From positions 1-7,895 of the forward strand of contig CAIKBK010000044.1 in assembly GCA_903825615.1 (NCBI GenBank): a stretch of DNA of 7,895 nucleotides, written 5' to 3'. The notes under the pieces were generated by a model, which had not been told where the DNA came from, did not search any database, and saw only the letters and a program-made list of their open reading frames with translations. The stretch comes from Candidatus Vogelbacteria bacterium. Lineage in GTDB: Bacteria > Patescibacteriota > Minisyncoccia > Phycocordibacterales > XYD1-FULL-46-19. A program made the position numbers and the translations under genes. Numbering within the stretch: the first letter of the stretch is position 1; each line of letters opens with the position of its first letter. This document shows positions 1 to 4,601 of the stretch, piece by piece.

Positions 1-243
1 AAATTAAAAAAAGAAAAATTTTACCTGATTGCGGTTGAGCAAAGTAAAAACTCAGTTGATTATAAAAAAGTCAAAATTAAAGACAAAACAGCGTTTATCT
101 TTGGTAATGAAGTCACTGGCTTGCCTAAAAATATTTTAAATAAGTGTGATGTTACTGCCGAAATTCCAATGAAAGGGGAGAAAGAATCGCTCAATGTCTC
201 GGTCTCGGCCGGCGTGGCCTTGTTTCGGATTTTGGATATATAA
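1..243 (+). CDS. SpoU/TrmH-family RNA 2'-O-methyltransferase, C-terminal part (5' end outside window)
   Basis: The reading frame is open from base 1 to a TAA at 241-243, giving the last 80 residues of a protein that starts upstream. The sequence has the knot motifs of SPOUT methyltransferases: FGNEVTGLP (about residues 34-42), then EIPMKGEKESLNVSVSAG (about 55-72) followed by VALFRIL. In this family these segments form the S-adenosylmethionine-binding trefoil knot, and the enzymes methylate ribose 2'-hydroxyls in tRNA or rRNA. The N-terminal, substrate-choosing part is missing, so the target RNA cannot be named. The stop codon directly abuts the stop codon of the convergent mutM gene, leaving no room for a terminator between them. 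The family call is secure; the exact subfamily is not. Confidence 0.88.
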   Translation, partial: KLKKEKFYLIAVEQSKNSVDYKKVKIKDKTAFIFGNEVTGLPKNILNKCDVTAEIPMKGEKESLNVSVSAGVALFRILDI

Positions 244-1095
244 TTATTTCTGGCAATGAGAGCAGAAGTGGGTGCCACGGCCGGCGTGGCGAATTTTTTG
301 AATGGGTTGGCGACAAATTTTGCAGGGCTGGTTGGTGCGACCGTAAACTTTGAGATAAGGGACAAAGCCCCCCAGCGAGCCGTCACTCCTTCGGTAATTA
401 CGTGAAGAGGTGCCTTTTTTCTGAATCGAGAGCTTGAGCACTTTTACAATATTGTCGCGCAGGGTTTTTATTTGAGCAAGCTTAAGAGTTCTCGCCTTTC
501 TATCTGGTCTTAGTTTAGACAAGAAACAAGCTTCATCGGCATAGATATTACCAATACCGGCAATCAAGGTTTGATCTAAGAGAATTTGTTTGATCGTTCT
601 ATTGGGATATTTTTTAAATATATCGGTGAGGAGTTTGGGAGTGAAGATGGGGGAGAGTGGTTCGGGGCCTACTTTGCCTATGATGGTTTCCATTTCTTCA
701 TCATTTATTAATCTCACCCAGCCAAATTTGCGCAGGTCGTTGAAATAGAGCTTAGATTTATCAGTGAATTCAAAAATGATACGAGTATATTTAGACGGCT
801 GCTTCTCTGTCATCTGATCGTCAGGATGGCCACCGGCAATATTTTTATAAATTAATTGTCCTGTCATTTTAAGATGCACGGCCAGTGCCAGTTTCCCCTC
901 TAAGTCCAAGAAGAGCATCTTGGCTCTTCTTCTGACTCCAACTATTTTCTTATTTTTTATCTGCTTAAGAAATTCACTCGGGGAGAGGGGCTTCACCGCT
1001 TTAGTCCAAAGAATCTGGCCAGCTTTAATCTTCAAGCCAACAAGGGCGCGAGATAATTCTCGCCTTAAGGTCTCAACTTCTGGTAGTTCGGGCAT
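244..1095 (-). CDS. mutM: Formamidopyrimidine-DNA glycosylase (Fpg/MutM)
   Basis: This 283-residue protein is a bifunctional base-excision repair enzyme that removes 8-oxoguanine and formamidopyrimidines and nicks the abasic site. All family hallmarks are visible. The N-terminus is MPELPEVET, whose Pro2 becomes the catalytic N-terminal amine after Met removal and whose Glu3 is also catalytic. RRAK has Lys59, the counterpart of E. coli Lys57. HLKMTGQL lies at 74-81 and DLRKFG, with an intercalating-loop Arg, at 120-125. The helix-two-turn-helix region holds IAGIGNIYADE at 178-188. The C-terminal zinc finger has Cys258, Cys261, Cys278 and Cys281, with GRGTHFC before the last pair. The length is slightly above the usual 270 or so. 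It is the last gene of the minus-strand operon, starting 7 nt after the murE-like stop. No clear Shine-Dalgarno site is seen. Confidence 0.96.
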   Translation of the reverse strand: MPELPEVETLRRELSRALVGLKIKAGQILWTKAVKPLSPSEFLKQIKNKKIVGVRRRAKMLFLDLEGKLALAVHLKMTGQLIYKNIAGGHPDDQMTEKQPSKYTRIIFEFTDKSKLYFNDLRKFGWVRLINDEEMETIIGKVGPEPLSPIFTPKLLTDIFKKYPNRTIKQILLDQTLIAGIGNIYADEACFLSKLRPDRKARTLKLAQIKTLRDNIVKVLKLSIQKKGTSSRNYRRSDGSLGGFVPYLKVYGRTNQPCKICRQPIQKIRHAGRGTHFCSHCQK

Positions 1096-1102
1096 ATTGT
1101 CT

Positions 1103-2347
1103 CTAGCCTAGCACTTTCAAGATTTCTTCGCGAGCGATGTCATAATCGCTCCAAGGGGTTTTCTTGTCATCAGCCTCCATTAGGTAGGGGTCGGTACCTT
1201 TGCCAGTGATAATTACCGCATCGCCAGTTGTGGCTTGGCTGATGGCAAAGTTAATTGCCTCGCGCCGGTCCATTATTTTTTTATAAGATTTGGTGATACC
1301 AGTGGCGACATCGCAAACAATTTGCTCGGGATTTTCGTCATAAGGGTCTTCATTGGTTAAGATAATTTCATCACAGAAATCGTTGGCCACTTTACCCATT
1401 TGGGGTCGCTTCCATTTATCACGGCCACCGCCACAAGAACCAAGAACACAAATTTTCTTTTTACCCTCAAGGGCCTCATAAGCCTTGGTCAGCGAATCGG
1501 CGGTGTGGGCATAATCAACAATTACTTCAAAGTCTTGTTTCGGATTATCGGAGATGACTGGCTCCATGCGACCGGGGATAATAGTAAGGTTGGCTAAGGC
1601 CTCGTCAATTTTTTCTTTAGTTACACCTAGGGCCTCAGCCATTTTGCCGGCGGCAATAATATTGTAGCGGTTGAATTTGCCAGCGAGAACGGTTTCGGGA
1701 TAGCTGTTGTTATCGGCAAAGCTGAATTTTATTTGCTTGGCGGTGGGGGTGAGTTTCAAGAATTTTTCTGCCTCTTGATCCTCACTATTAACAACTATTA
1801 TTTTGTGGGGCTTAGAAGAATTGTTGAGCGCGCGAGCGTACTCAAGTTTAGCTTCTAAATATTTGGCATAAGAACCGTGTGACTCAATGTGTTCGGGGGA
1901 GATATTGGTGAAAATAAGGCCATCAAGATCAATAAATTTATGACGATAAATCTTGGCCCCCTCCGAGGCCATCTCAAGAACAGCAAATTGACAATTCGCA
2001 TGAACAGCTCGTCTAAGAAAACGCTGAAGGAACATTCGCCCCGGCATACTCATTTTATAAATATTTCTTTCAATTTTGTTCCCGATCCTAAACTGCAAAG
2101 TTGAGGTTGAAGCAACCTTGTACCCAGCTTGTTCTAGTATTTTTGCTAATATCTCAGAGGTGCTGGTCTTGCCTTTTGTCCCAGTGATAGCGATGACTTT
2201 AATTTGTCGTGAAGGGAAACGATAAAGTAAAGCACCAACAATGGCTAATAGGTAATGGTAAATTGGCTGGGCAGCTTTAAATAATTGCCTAGGAATAAAT
2301 CTTTTGACAAAACTAAGAAGAGATTCTAATACTTCATTTGGCCTCAT
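1103..2347 (-). CDS. MurE-like Mur ligase (UDP-MurNAc-peptide synthetase), short N-terminus
   Basis: This 414-residue Mur ligase would use ATP to add an amino acid to a UDP-MurNAc-peptide in the cytoplasm during peptidoglycan synthesis. Visible motifs are the P-loop GTKGKTS at 56-62, LEMAS at 124-128, SPEHIESHG at 150-158 with YLEAK at 163-167 (Lys167 fits the carbamylated lysine), GKFNRYN at 223-229, PGRME at 258-262, VDYAHTADSL at 277-286, and GGGRDKWKRPQMG at 306-318. Canonical MurE has about 490 residues with a UDP-binding first domain. Here only about 50 residues, largely a hydrophobic helix, precede the P-loop. The DAP-type DNPR motif is replaced by EDPY (333-336) and GKGHE by GKGTD (382-386), so the amino acid added cannot be assumed. 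The ATG lies one base after the ruvA stop with no Shine-Dalgarno site, suggesting translational coupling. MurE is the best family match. Confidence 0.85.
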   Translation of the reverse strand: MRPNEVLESLLSFVKRFIPRQLFKAAQPIYHYLLAIVGALLYRFPSRQIKVIAITGTKGKTSTSEILAKILEQAGYKVASTSTLQFRIGNKIERNIYKMSMPGRMFLQRFLRRAVHANCQFAVLEMASEGAKIYRHKFIDLDGLIFTNISPEHIESHGSYAKYLEAKLEYARALNNSSKPHKIIVVNSEDQEAEKFLKLTPTAKQIKFSFADNNSYPETVLAGKFNRYNIIAAGKMAEALGVTKEKIDEALANLTIIPGRMEPVISDNPKQDFEVIVDYAHTADSLTKAYEALEGKKKICVLGSCGGGRDKWKRPQMGKVANDFCDEIILTNEDPYDENPEQIVCDVATGITKSYKKIMDRREAINFAISQATTGDAVIITGKGTDPYLMEADDKKTPWSDYDIAREEILKVLG

Positions 2348-2348
2348 T

Positions 2349-2930
2349 TTATTTATGGTTTTTGCCGCTAAGATTTTTGAGGGCGTTCTTAATTTTTTCT
2401 CCCGTCTCAGTGATATCAGTAGGAACTTTTCTTAAGGCCTCACGCGCTTCGCGATTAGAGTAGCCCAGTGCCTCCATAGCCATTACCGCTTCAGCTTCTT
2501 GATCGAGATTGCCTCCTTCGCTTTCTATTACTCCAATTTTATCGCGCAATTCCAGCACAATTTTCTCAGCAATCTTTCTACCGATGCCGGAAACTTGGGT
2601 TAAATAGGAGGTATTACCAGACGAGATAGCTTTTTTCAGAGTCTCAGGGGGAGCCAGAGAGAGGATAGAGAGAGCCCCGCGTGGGCCAACACCCGAGATA
2701 CTAATCAATAATTCAAAGAAATCTAACTCGTTTTTAGTCAGAAAGCCATACAAATCAAGGACATCTTCTCTTACAACTAAATGTGTCCAAAAGGTAAGTT
2801 GGGACTTATTATTTTTAACTTTGCTTAAGGTATCGGTGGAGACAAAAACCTTATAGCCAACCCCATTAACATCCAAGATGACATAGCGGCTATCACTAAA
2901 TGATATTTTTCCGACAATTTGACCGATCAT
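2349..2930 (-). CDS. ruvA: Holliday junction branch migration protein RuvA
   Basis: At 193 residues this has normal RuvA length. RuvA tetramers bind Holliday junctions and load the RuvB helicase during recombinational repair. The N-terminal OB-fold begins MIGQIVGKI and includes NGVGYKVFV (22-30). Two helix-hairpin-helix motifs that contact DNA are ISGVGPRGA at 78-86 and VSGIGRKIAEKI at 113-124, followed by VLELRDK. The flexible linker is about 133-144, and the RuvB-binding domain III spans about 145-188 (AVMAMEALGYSNREAREAL). It is the first gene of the ruvA - murE-like - mutM operon; ruvB and ruvC are not in this window. The start is preceded by a TATGAT box 6 nt upstream and no Shine-Dalgarno site, so the mRNA may begin at the AUG itself. 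Confidence 0.96.
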   Translation of the reverse strand: MIGQIVGKISFSDSRYVILDVNGVGYKVFVSTDTLSKVKNNKSQLTFWTHLVVREDVLDLYGFLTKNELDFFELLISISGVGPRGALSILSLAPPETLKKAISSGNTSYLTQVSGIGRKIAEKIVLELRDKIGVIESEGGNLDQEAEAVMAMEALGYSNREAREALRKVPTDITETGEKIKNALKNLSGKNHK

Positions 2931-2936
2931 AAGTTA

Positions 2937-2966
2937 ATCATACACCAGCGAGGTGGGGGGTTGCAA
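2937..2966 (-). promoter_or_regulatory. Promoter of the ruvA operon
   Basis: Read on the minus strand, a TTGCAA -35 box (2961-2966) is followed by an 18-nt spacer and a TATGAT -10 box (2937-2942). Six bases separate the -10 from the ruvA ATG at 2930, so transcription would start at or next to the start codon. The -35 hexamer is its own reverse complement and is shared with the rpsT promoter. Inferred from consensus only. Confidence 0.6.
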
Positions 2967-2989
2967 TTAAAGGAGAAATCTTGTATTCT
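2961..2989 (+). promoter_or_regulatory. Promoter of rpsT
   Basis: TTGCAA (2961-2966), a 17-nt spacer and TATTCT (2984-2989) form a sigma-70-type promoter. Only 8 nt separate the -10 box from the rpsT ATG at 2998, predicting a leaderless or nearly leaderless mRNA. An AGGAG at 2971-2975 lies inside the promoter, 22 nt before the ATG. That is too far to act as a Shine-Dalgarno site, and it probably would not be transcribed. Inferred from consensus and spacing. Confidence 0.6.
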
Positions 2990-2997
2990 TTCCCTGT

Positions 2998-3261
2998 ATG
3001 CCAATAATCAAATCAGCCAAAAAGGCTCTACGCGGTAGTCAGCGTAAAAAAGTTTATAATGACCGACGCAATAAAGCCATGAAAGGGGCTATTAAGGATG
3101 TGAAGAAATTAGTTATTGCCAAAGACAGCAAAAAGGCTCTCGCTGAGCTTAAGACTGCTTACCAAGCGATTGATAAGGCCGTCAAGCGAGGAATTATCAA
3201 AAAAAATACCGCTGCCCGCAAAAAGTCTCGCCTCGCCAAACTTATCAAAAAGTCTTCTTAA
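2998..3261 (+). CDS. rpsT: Small ribosomal subunit protein S20 (bS20)
   Basis: This 87-residue, very lysine- and arginine-rich protein has the typical length and pattern of S20, a primary binder of 16S rRNA that stabilises the 30S subunit. The start MPIIKSAKKALRGSQRKK matches the family pattern 'xxIKSAxKRxRxxxxR', which fixes the ATG at 2998. NDRRNKAMKGAIK and the C-terminal GIIKKNTAARKKSRL are the other family signatures; the protein is expected to be a three-helix bundle. It is a single-gene unit with its own promoter, divergent from ruvA, and a strong terminator 15 nt after its stop. It has no Shine-Dalgarno site at normal distance. This is notable for a highly expressed gene and fits leaderless translation. 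Confidence 0.96.
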   Translation: MPIIKSAKKALRGSQRKKVYNDRRNKAMKGAIKDVKKLVIAKDSKKALAELKTAYQAIDKAVKRGIIKKNTAARKKSRLAKLIKKSS

Positions 3262-3275
3262 TTTAATCTAACAAA

Positions 3276-3307
3276 ATCAAAAAATCCCCGATTGGGGATT
3301 TTTTGAT
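3276..3307. terminator. Bidirectional Rho-independent terminator
   Basis: A perfect 14-bp stem has left arm 3276-3289, loop GATT at 3290-3293 and right arm 3294-3307. Its CCCC/GGGG core is flanked by six As on the left and six Ts on the right. Because the A and T runs are symmetric, it can end transcription of rpsT on the plus strand and of the tRNA-Arg unit on the minus strand. It sits between those two convergent units. Confidence 0.93.
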
Positions 3308-3326
3308 AATATCAGTAAGTTTTTAG

Positions 3327-3398
3327 TGCCCTCGGAAGGAATCGAACCTTCATCACCAGCTCCGCAAGCTAGCGTTCTATCCATTAAACTACGAGGAC
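3327..3398 (-). tRNA. tRNA-Arg, anticodon GCG
   Basis: Read on the minus strand, the acceptor stem GTCCTCG pairs with CGAGGGC (one T-G wobble), with discriminator A. The D-stem is GTTT/GAAC around AATGGATA. The anticodon stem CTAGC/GCTGG holds loop TTGCGGA, so the anticodon is GCG (reads CGC, and CGU by wobble). The T-arm is GAAGG-TTCGATT-CCTTC. No CCA is encoded (the discriminator is followed by CT), so tRNA nucleotidyltransferase would have to add it, unlike the other three tRNAs here. Most bacteria read these codons with an ACG anticodon edited to inosine, so GCG is noteworthy. A weak TAATAT box lies 7 nt upstream. Read-through from the membrane protein gene at 3535-4005 is also possible, since no terminator lies between. 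Confidence 0.95.
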
Positions 3399-3432
3399 AT
3401 GATAGATATTAGATTTTACAAGATTACACCTT

Positions 3433-3506
3433 CTCCGCAAGCTAGCGTTCCCCGCCCGACTGAACGAGCCAGTCGTTCGGGCGGGTATCCATTAAACTAC
3501 GAGGAC
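3433..3506 (-). pseudogene. Broken 5' half-copy of tRNA-Arg(GCG), split by a palindrome
   Basis: Two blocks, 3486-3506 (21 nt) and 3433-3450 (18 nt), match without a mismatch the first 39 nt of the intact tRNA-Arg at 3360-3398. The match ends just past the anticodon loop; beyond it the sequences differ and there is no T-arm or 3' acceptor strand. A 35-bp palindrome (3451-3485) separates the blocks at the 3' side of the D-loop, after GGATA. The copy cannot fold as a tRNA. It lies immediately upstream of the intact gene in the same orientation, which suggests a partial tandem duplication. The perfect identity suggests the duplication is recent or that the copies undergo gene conversion. Confidence 0.9.
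3451..3485. repeat. 35-bp GC-rich palindromic insertion (REP-like)
   Basis: The insertion begins CCCGCCCGA and ends TCGGGCGGG, a 9-bp perfect outer inverted repeat. It can alternatively fold as CCCGCCC/GGGCGGG plus GACTG/CAGTC with loop AACGAGC and a bulged GTTC, or as GAACGA/TCGTTC. Its boundaries are exact because the uninterrupted sequence exists 73 bp away in the intact tRNA. No target-site duplication is visible. It is far richer in GC than its surroundings. It resembles the REP class of short imperfect palindromes, but whether it is repeated in the genome cannot be seen here. Confidence 0.75.
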
Positions 3507-3514
3507 GATCGTCC
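3503..3514. repeat. 12-bp perfect palindrome at the edge of the tRNA fragment
   Basis: GGACGATCGTCC reads the same on both strands. Its left part is the first four bases of the tRNA fragment and its right part is the flanking DNA. It may mark the duplication junction or be chance; no function is assigned. Confidence 0.5.
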
Positions 3515-3534
3515 AATAGACTAACACATTTTCC

Positions 3535-4005
3535 TTAAAAACCCAAGGTCTCAAAAATAACTTCGGAGAAGGTCTCGACATGCTTTTCTTCCTCGCCATA
3601 CTGAAGCATTAATTGGCGTACTTCCTCGGCCGTAGGGCCAATAATTGGTATATGAAGATTAGGGACAAAAATTCTTTGGTAATGAAGAATAAGCTTGGCT
3701 GGTTTATCCTTATTACCATCTTCTACCCAGAAAGAGGCAATTTTCTCATAAGTAAAAAGTTCTTTGTTTAGTTGGACACCCTGTTTCGTTATTTTTACCA
3801 TTAACTTTGGATCAGTTGGCTGACGTTCATAACGATAGAGAGAGAAAGCGCCAAGTCCGATAATGAGGGCAAGTAAGATGTTGCCGAGAAAGAGAGAGAT
3901 AAGCGCCGAGAAGAAGGCGATAGCGCCTAAAGCCCAAAACCAATCTTCACTTCGCTCAATTGACTCGTGGCTATATGATTCCCACTCTAAAATAGGATCG
4001 TTCAT
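3535..4005 (-). CDS. Small membrane protein with N-terminal helical hairpin and soluble C-terminal domain
   Basis: The 156 residues start with a short acidic segment (WESYSHESIERSEDWFWALG). Two hydrophobic helices joined at LGN follow, at about 22-40 and 42-57, and then a basic stretch RYERQP that should stay in the cytoplasm. The rest (about 62-156) alternates strands (MVKITKQGVQLNKELFTYEKIASFWVED) and ends in a helix, EEVRQLMLQYGEEEKH...ETLGF. This layout resembles bacterial PH-like membrane proteins. It also matches, from memory, a conserved unnamed family common in CPR genomes. No enzyme motif is seen and no function is claimed. It is divergent from the tRNA-Ser - ruvX unit. Its promoter has TATAAT only 8 nt before the ATG and no Shine-Dalgarno site. 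Confidence 0.85.
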   Translation of the reverse strand: MNDPILEWESYSHESIERSEDWFWALGAIAFFSALISLFLGNILLALIIGLGAFSLYRYERQPTDPKLMVKITKQGVQLNKELFTYEKIASFWVEDGNKDKPAKLILHYQRIFVPNLHIPIIGPTAEEVRQLMLQYGEEEKHVETFSEVIFETLGF

Positions 4006-4013
4006 TGGTCTTA

Positions 4014-4022
4014 ATTATAGCA
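4014..4022 (-). promoter_or_regulatory. Extended -10 promoter of the 4005 membrane protein gene
   Basis: On the minus strand TGCTATAAT is a perfect extended -10 element (TGn plus TATAAT at 4014-4019). The -35 position (4037-4042, TACATA) is weak. Eight bases separate the -10 from the ATG at 4005, so the transcript would start at or beside the start codon. Confidence 0.65.
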
Positions 4023-4073
4023 GATTTGGCTTTTGATATGTAGAGTGGAAAAGTTTTATTTTTGCCAAAATTC

Positions 4074-4082
4074 TGGTAAGAT
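4074..4082 (+). promoter_or_regulatory. Extended -10 promoter of tRNA-Ser - ruvX
   Basis: TGGTAAGAT (TGn plus TAAGAT at 4077-4082) ends 7 nt before the first base of tRNA-Ser. Transcription would therefore start at or next to the mature 5' end. No convincing -35 box is seen. It probably drives both the tRNA and ruvX. Confidence 0.55.
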
Positions 4083-4089
4083 GCCTCGT

Positions 4090-4179
4090 GGAGGGGTGCC
4101 TGAGTGGTTGAAAGGAACAGTCTTGAAAACTGTCAGAGGGGAAACCCTCTCGCGAGTTCGAATCTCGCCCCCTCCGCCA
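4090..4179 (+). tRNA. tRNA-Ser, anticodon TGA
   Basis: The acceptor stem GGAGGGG pairs with CCCCTCC, followed by discriminator G and an encoded CCA (4177-4179). The anticodon stem ACAGT/ACTGT holds loop CTTGAAA, so the anticodon is TGA (reads UCN, mainly UCA). A long class II variable arm (AGAGGG/CCCTCT around GAAA) confirms serine identity. The T-arm is GCGAG-TTCGAAT-CTCGC. The last A of CCA is immediately followed by the ATG of ruvX, so 3' maturation of this tRNA would define the 5' end of the ruvX message. Confidence 0.97.
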
Positions 4180-4572
4180 ATGCGTTACTTAGGAATTGAT
4201 TATGGTCATAGGAAAGTGGGTCTTGCGGTCAGTGACGAGGCCGGTTCTTTCGCTTTCCCTTATCAGGTTTTACCCAATAACTCTAAATTACTTGAAGAAA
4301 TAAAAAATATTGTCGTTAAGGAGAAGATTGGTAAGATTGTGATGGGGGAGTCGCTCAGTCTATCCGGTGAAGCTAACCCGATTCAGGAAGACATCTTAAT
4401 CTTTAAAGAAAAAGTGGAAAGAGAGATAGGTTTGAGCGTGATTTTAGAGCGAGAATTCTTCACCACCTGGGAGGCTAAGCGAATTATCGATGAAAATCAG
4501 GCTGACCAGCAAACTGATGCTCGCGCCGCCGCCCTTATTTTAAAGTCATATCTGGATAAGAATTCTAGATAG
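4180..4572 (+). CDS. ruvX: RuvX/YqgF-family RNase H-fold nuclease
   Basis: The protein has 130 residues, near the family norm of about 138. The fold is RNase H-like, and members act in 16S rRNA 5' pre-processing and/or as putative Holliday-junction resolvases. The start at 4180 gives MRYLGIDYGHRKVGLAVSD, the canonical N-terminus with catalytic Asp7. Later motifs are MGESLSLSGE (55-64, in place of the usual GLPxxxxG), ILEREFFTT (88-96, usually DERxTT, so the first acidic residue is Glu90) and TDARAAALILKSYL (112-125) with Asp113. Three acidic positions are therefore retained. The frame stays open upstream through the tRNA, but no family member has such an extension. There is no space for a ribosome-binding site outside the tRNA-Ser 3' end. 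Translation must be leaderless after tRNA processing or use the unprocessed transcript. Confidence 0.92.
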   Translation: MRYLGIDYGHRKVGLAVSDEAGSFAFPYQVLPNNSKLLEEIKNIVVKEKIGKIVMGESLSLSGEANPIQEDILIFKEKVEREIGLSVILEREFFTTWEAKRIIDENQADQQTDARAAALILKSYLDKNSR

Positions 4573-4594
4573 ATTTCCTAACTTGGATTATAAT
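4566..4594 (+). promoter_or_regulatory. Promoter of the pilM operon
   Basis: TAGATA (4566-4571, 4 of 6 to consensus), a 17-nt spacer and a perfect TATAAT (4589-4594). The pilM ATG is 7 nt beyond the -10 box, so transcription should start at or very near the start codon. AAGGAG at 4596-4601 touches the ATG directly and has no spacing to act as a Shine-Dalgarno site. The -35 part overlaps the ruvX stop. Confidence 0.6.
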
Positions 4595-4601
4595 TAAGGA
4601 G

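Noticed and set aside
60..386. Open frame on the minus strand across the methyltransferase and mutM junction
   Set aside because: It is antisense to the methyltransferase motifs, overlaps mutM in another frame and shows no protein-like pattern.
2971..2975. AGGAG as the Shine-Dalgarno site of rpsT
   Set aside because: It is 22 nt from the ATG and lies inside the promoter spacer, so it is probably not in the mRNA.
3327..3506. CRISPR-like or att-site interpretation of the repeated tRNA segment
   Set aside because: There are only two copies, one of them interrupted. The duplicated part is the 5' half rather than the usual 3' integration end, and no integrase or cas gene is nearby.
4033..4179. 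In-frame N-terminal extension of RuvX reaching back through the tRNA-Ser gene
   Set aside because: The extension would encode the tRNA sequence itself, and RuvX proteins begin at the MRYLGIDYG-type segment. The ATG at 4180 is the family start.
4596..4601. AAGGAG as the Shine-Dalgarno site of pilM
   Set aside because: It touches the ATG with zero spacing, and no in-frame start lies 5-9 nt downstream. It also falls between the -10 box and the probable start of transcription.
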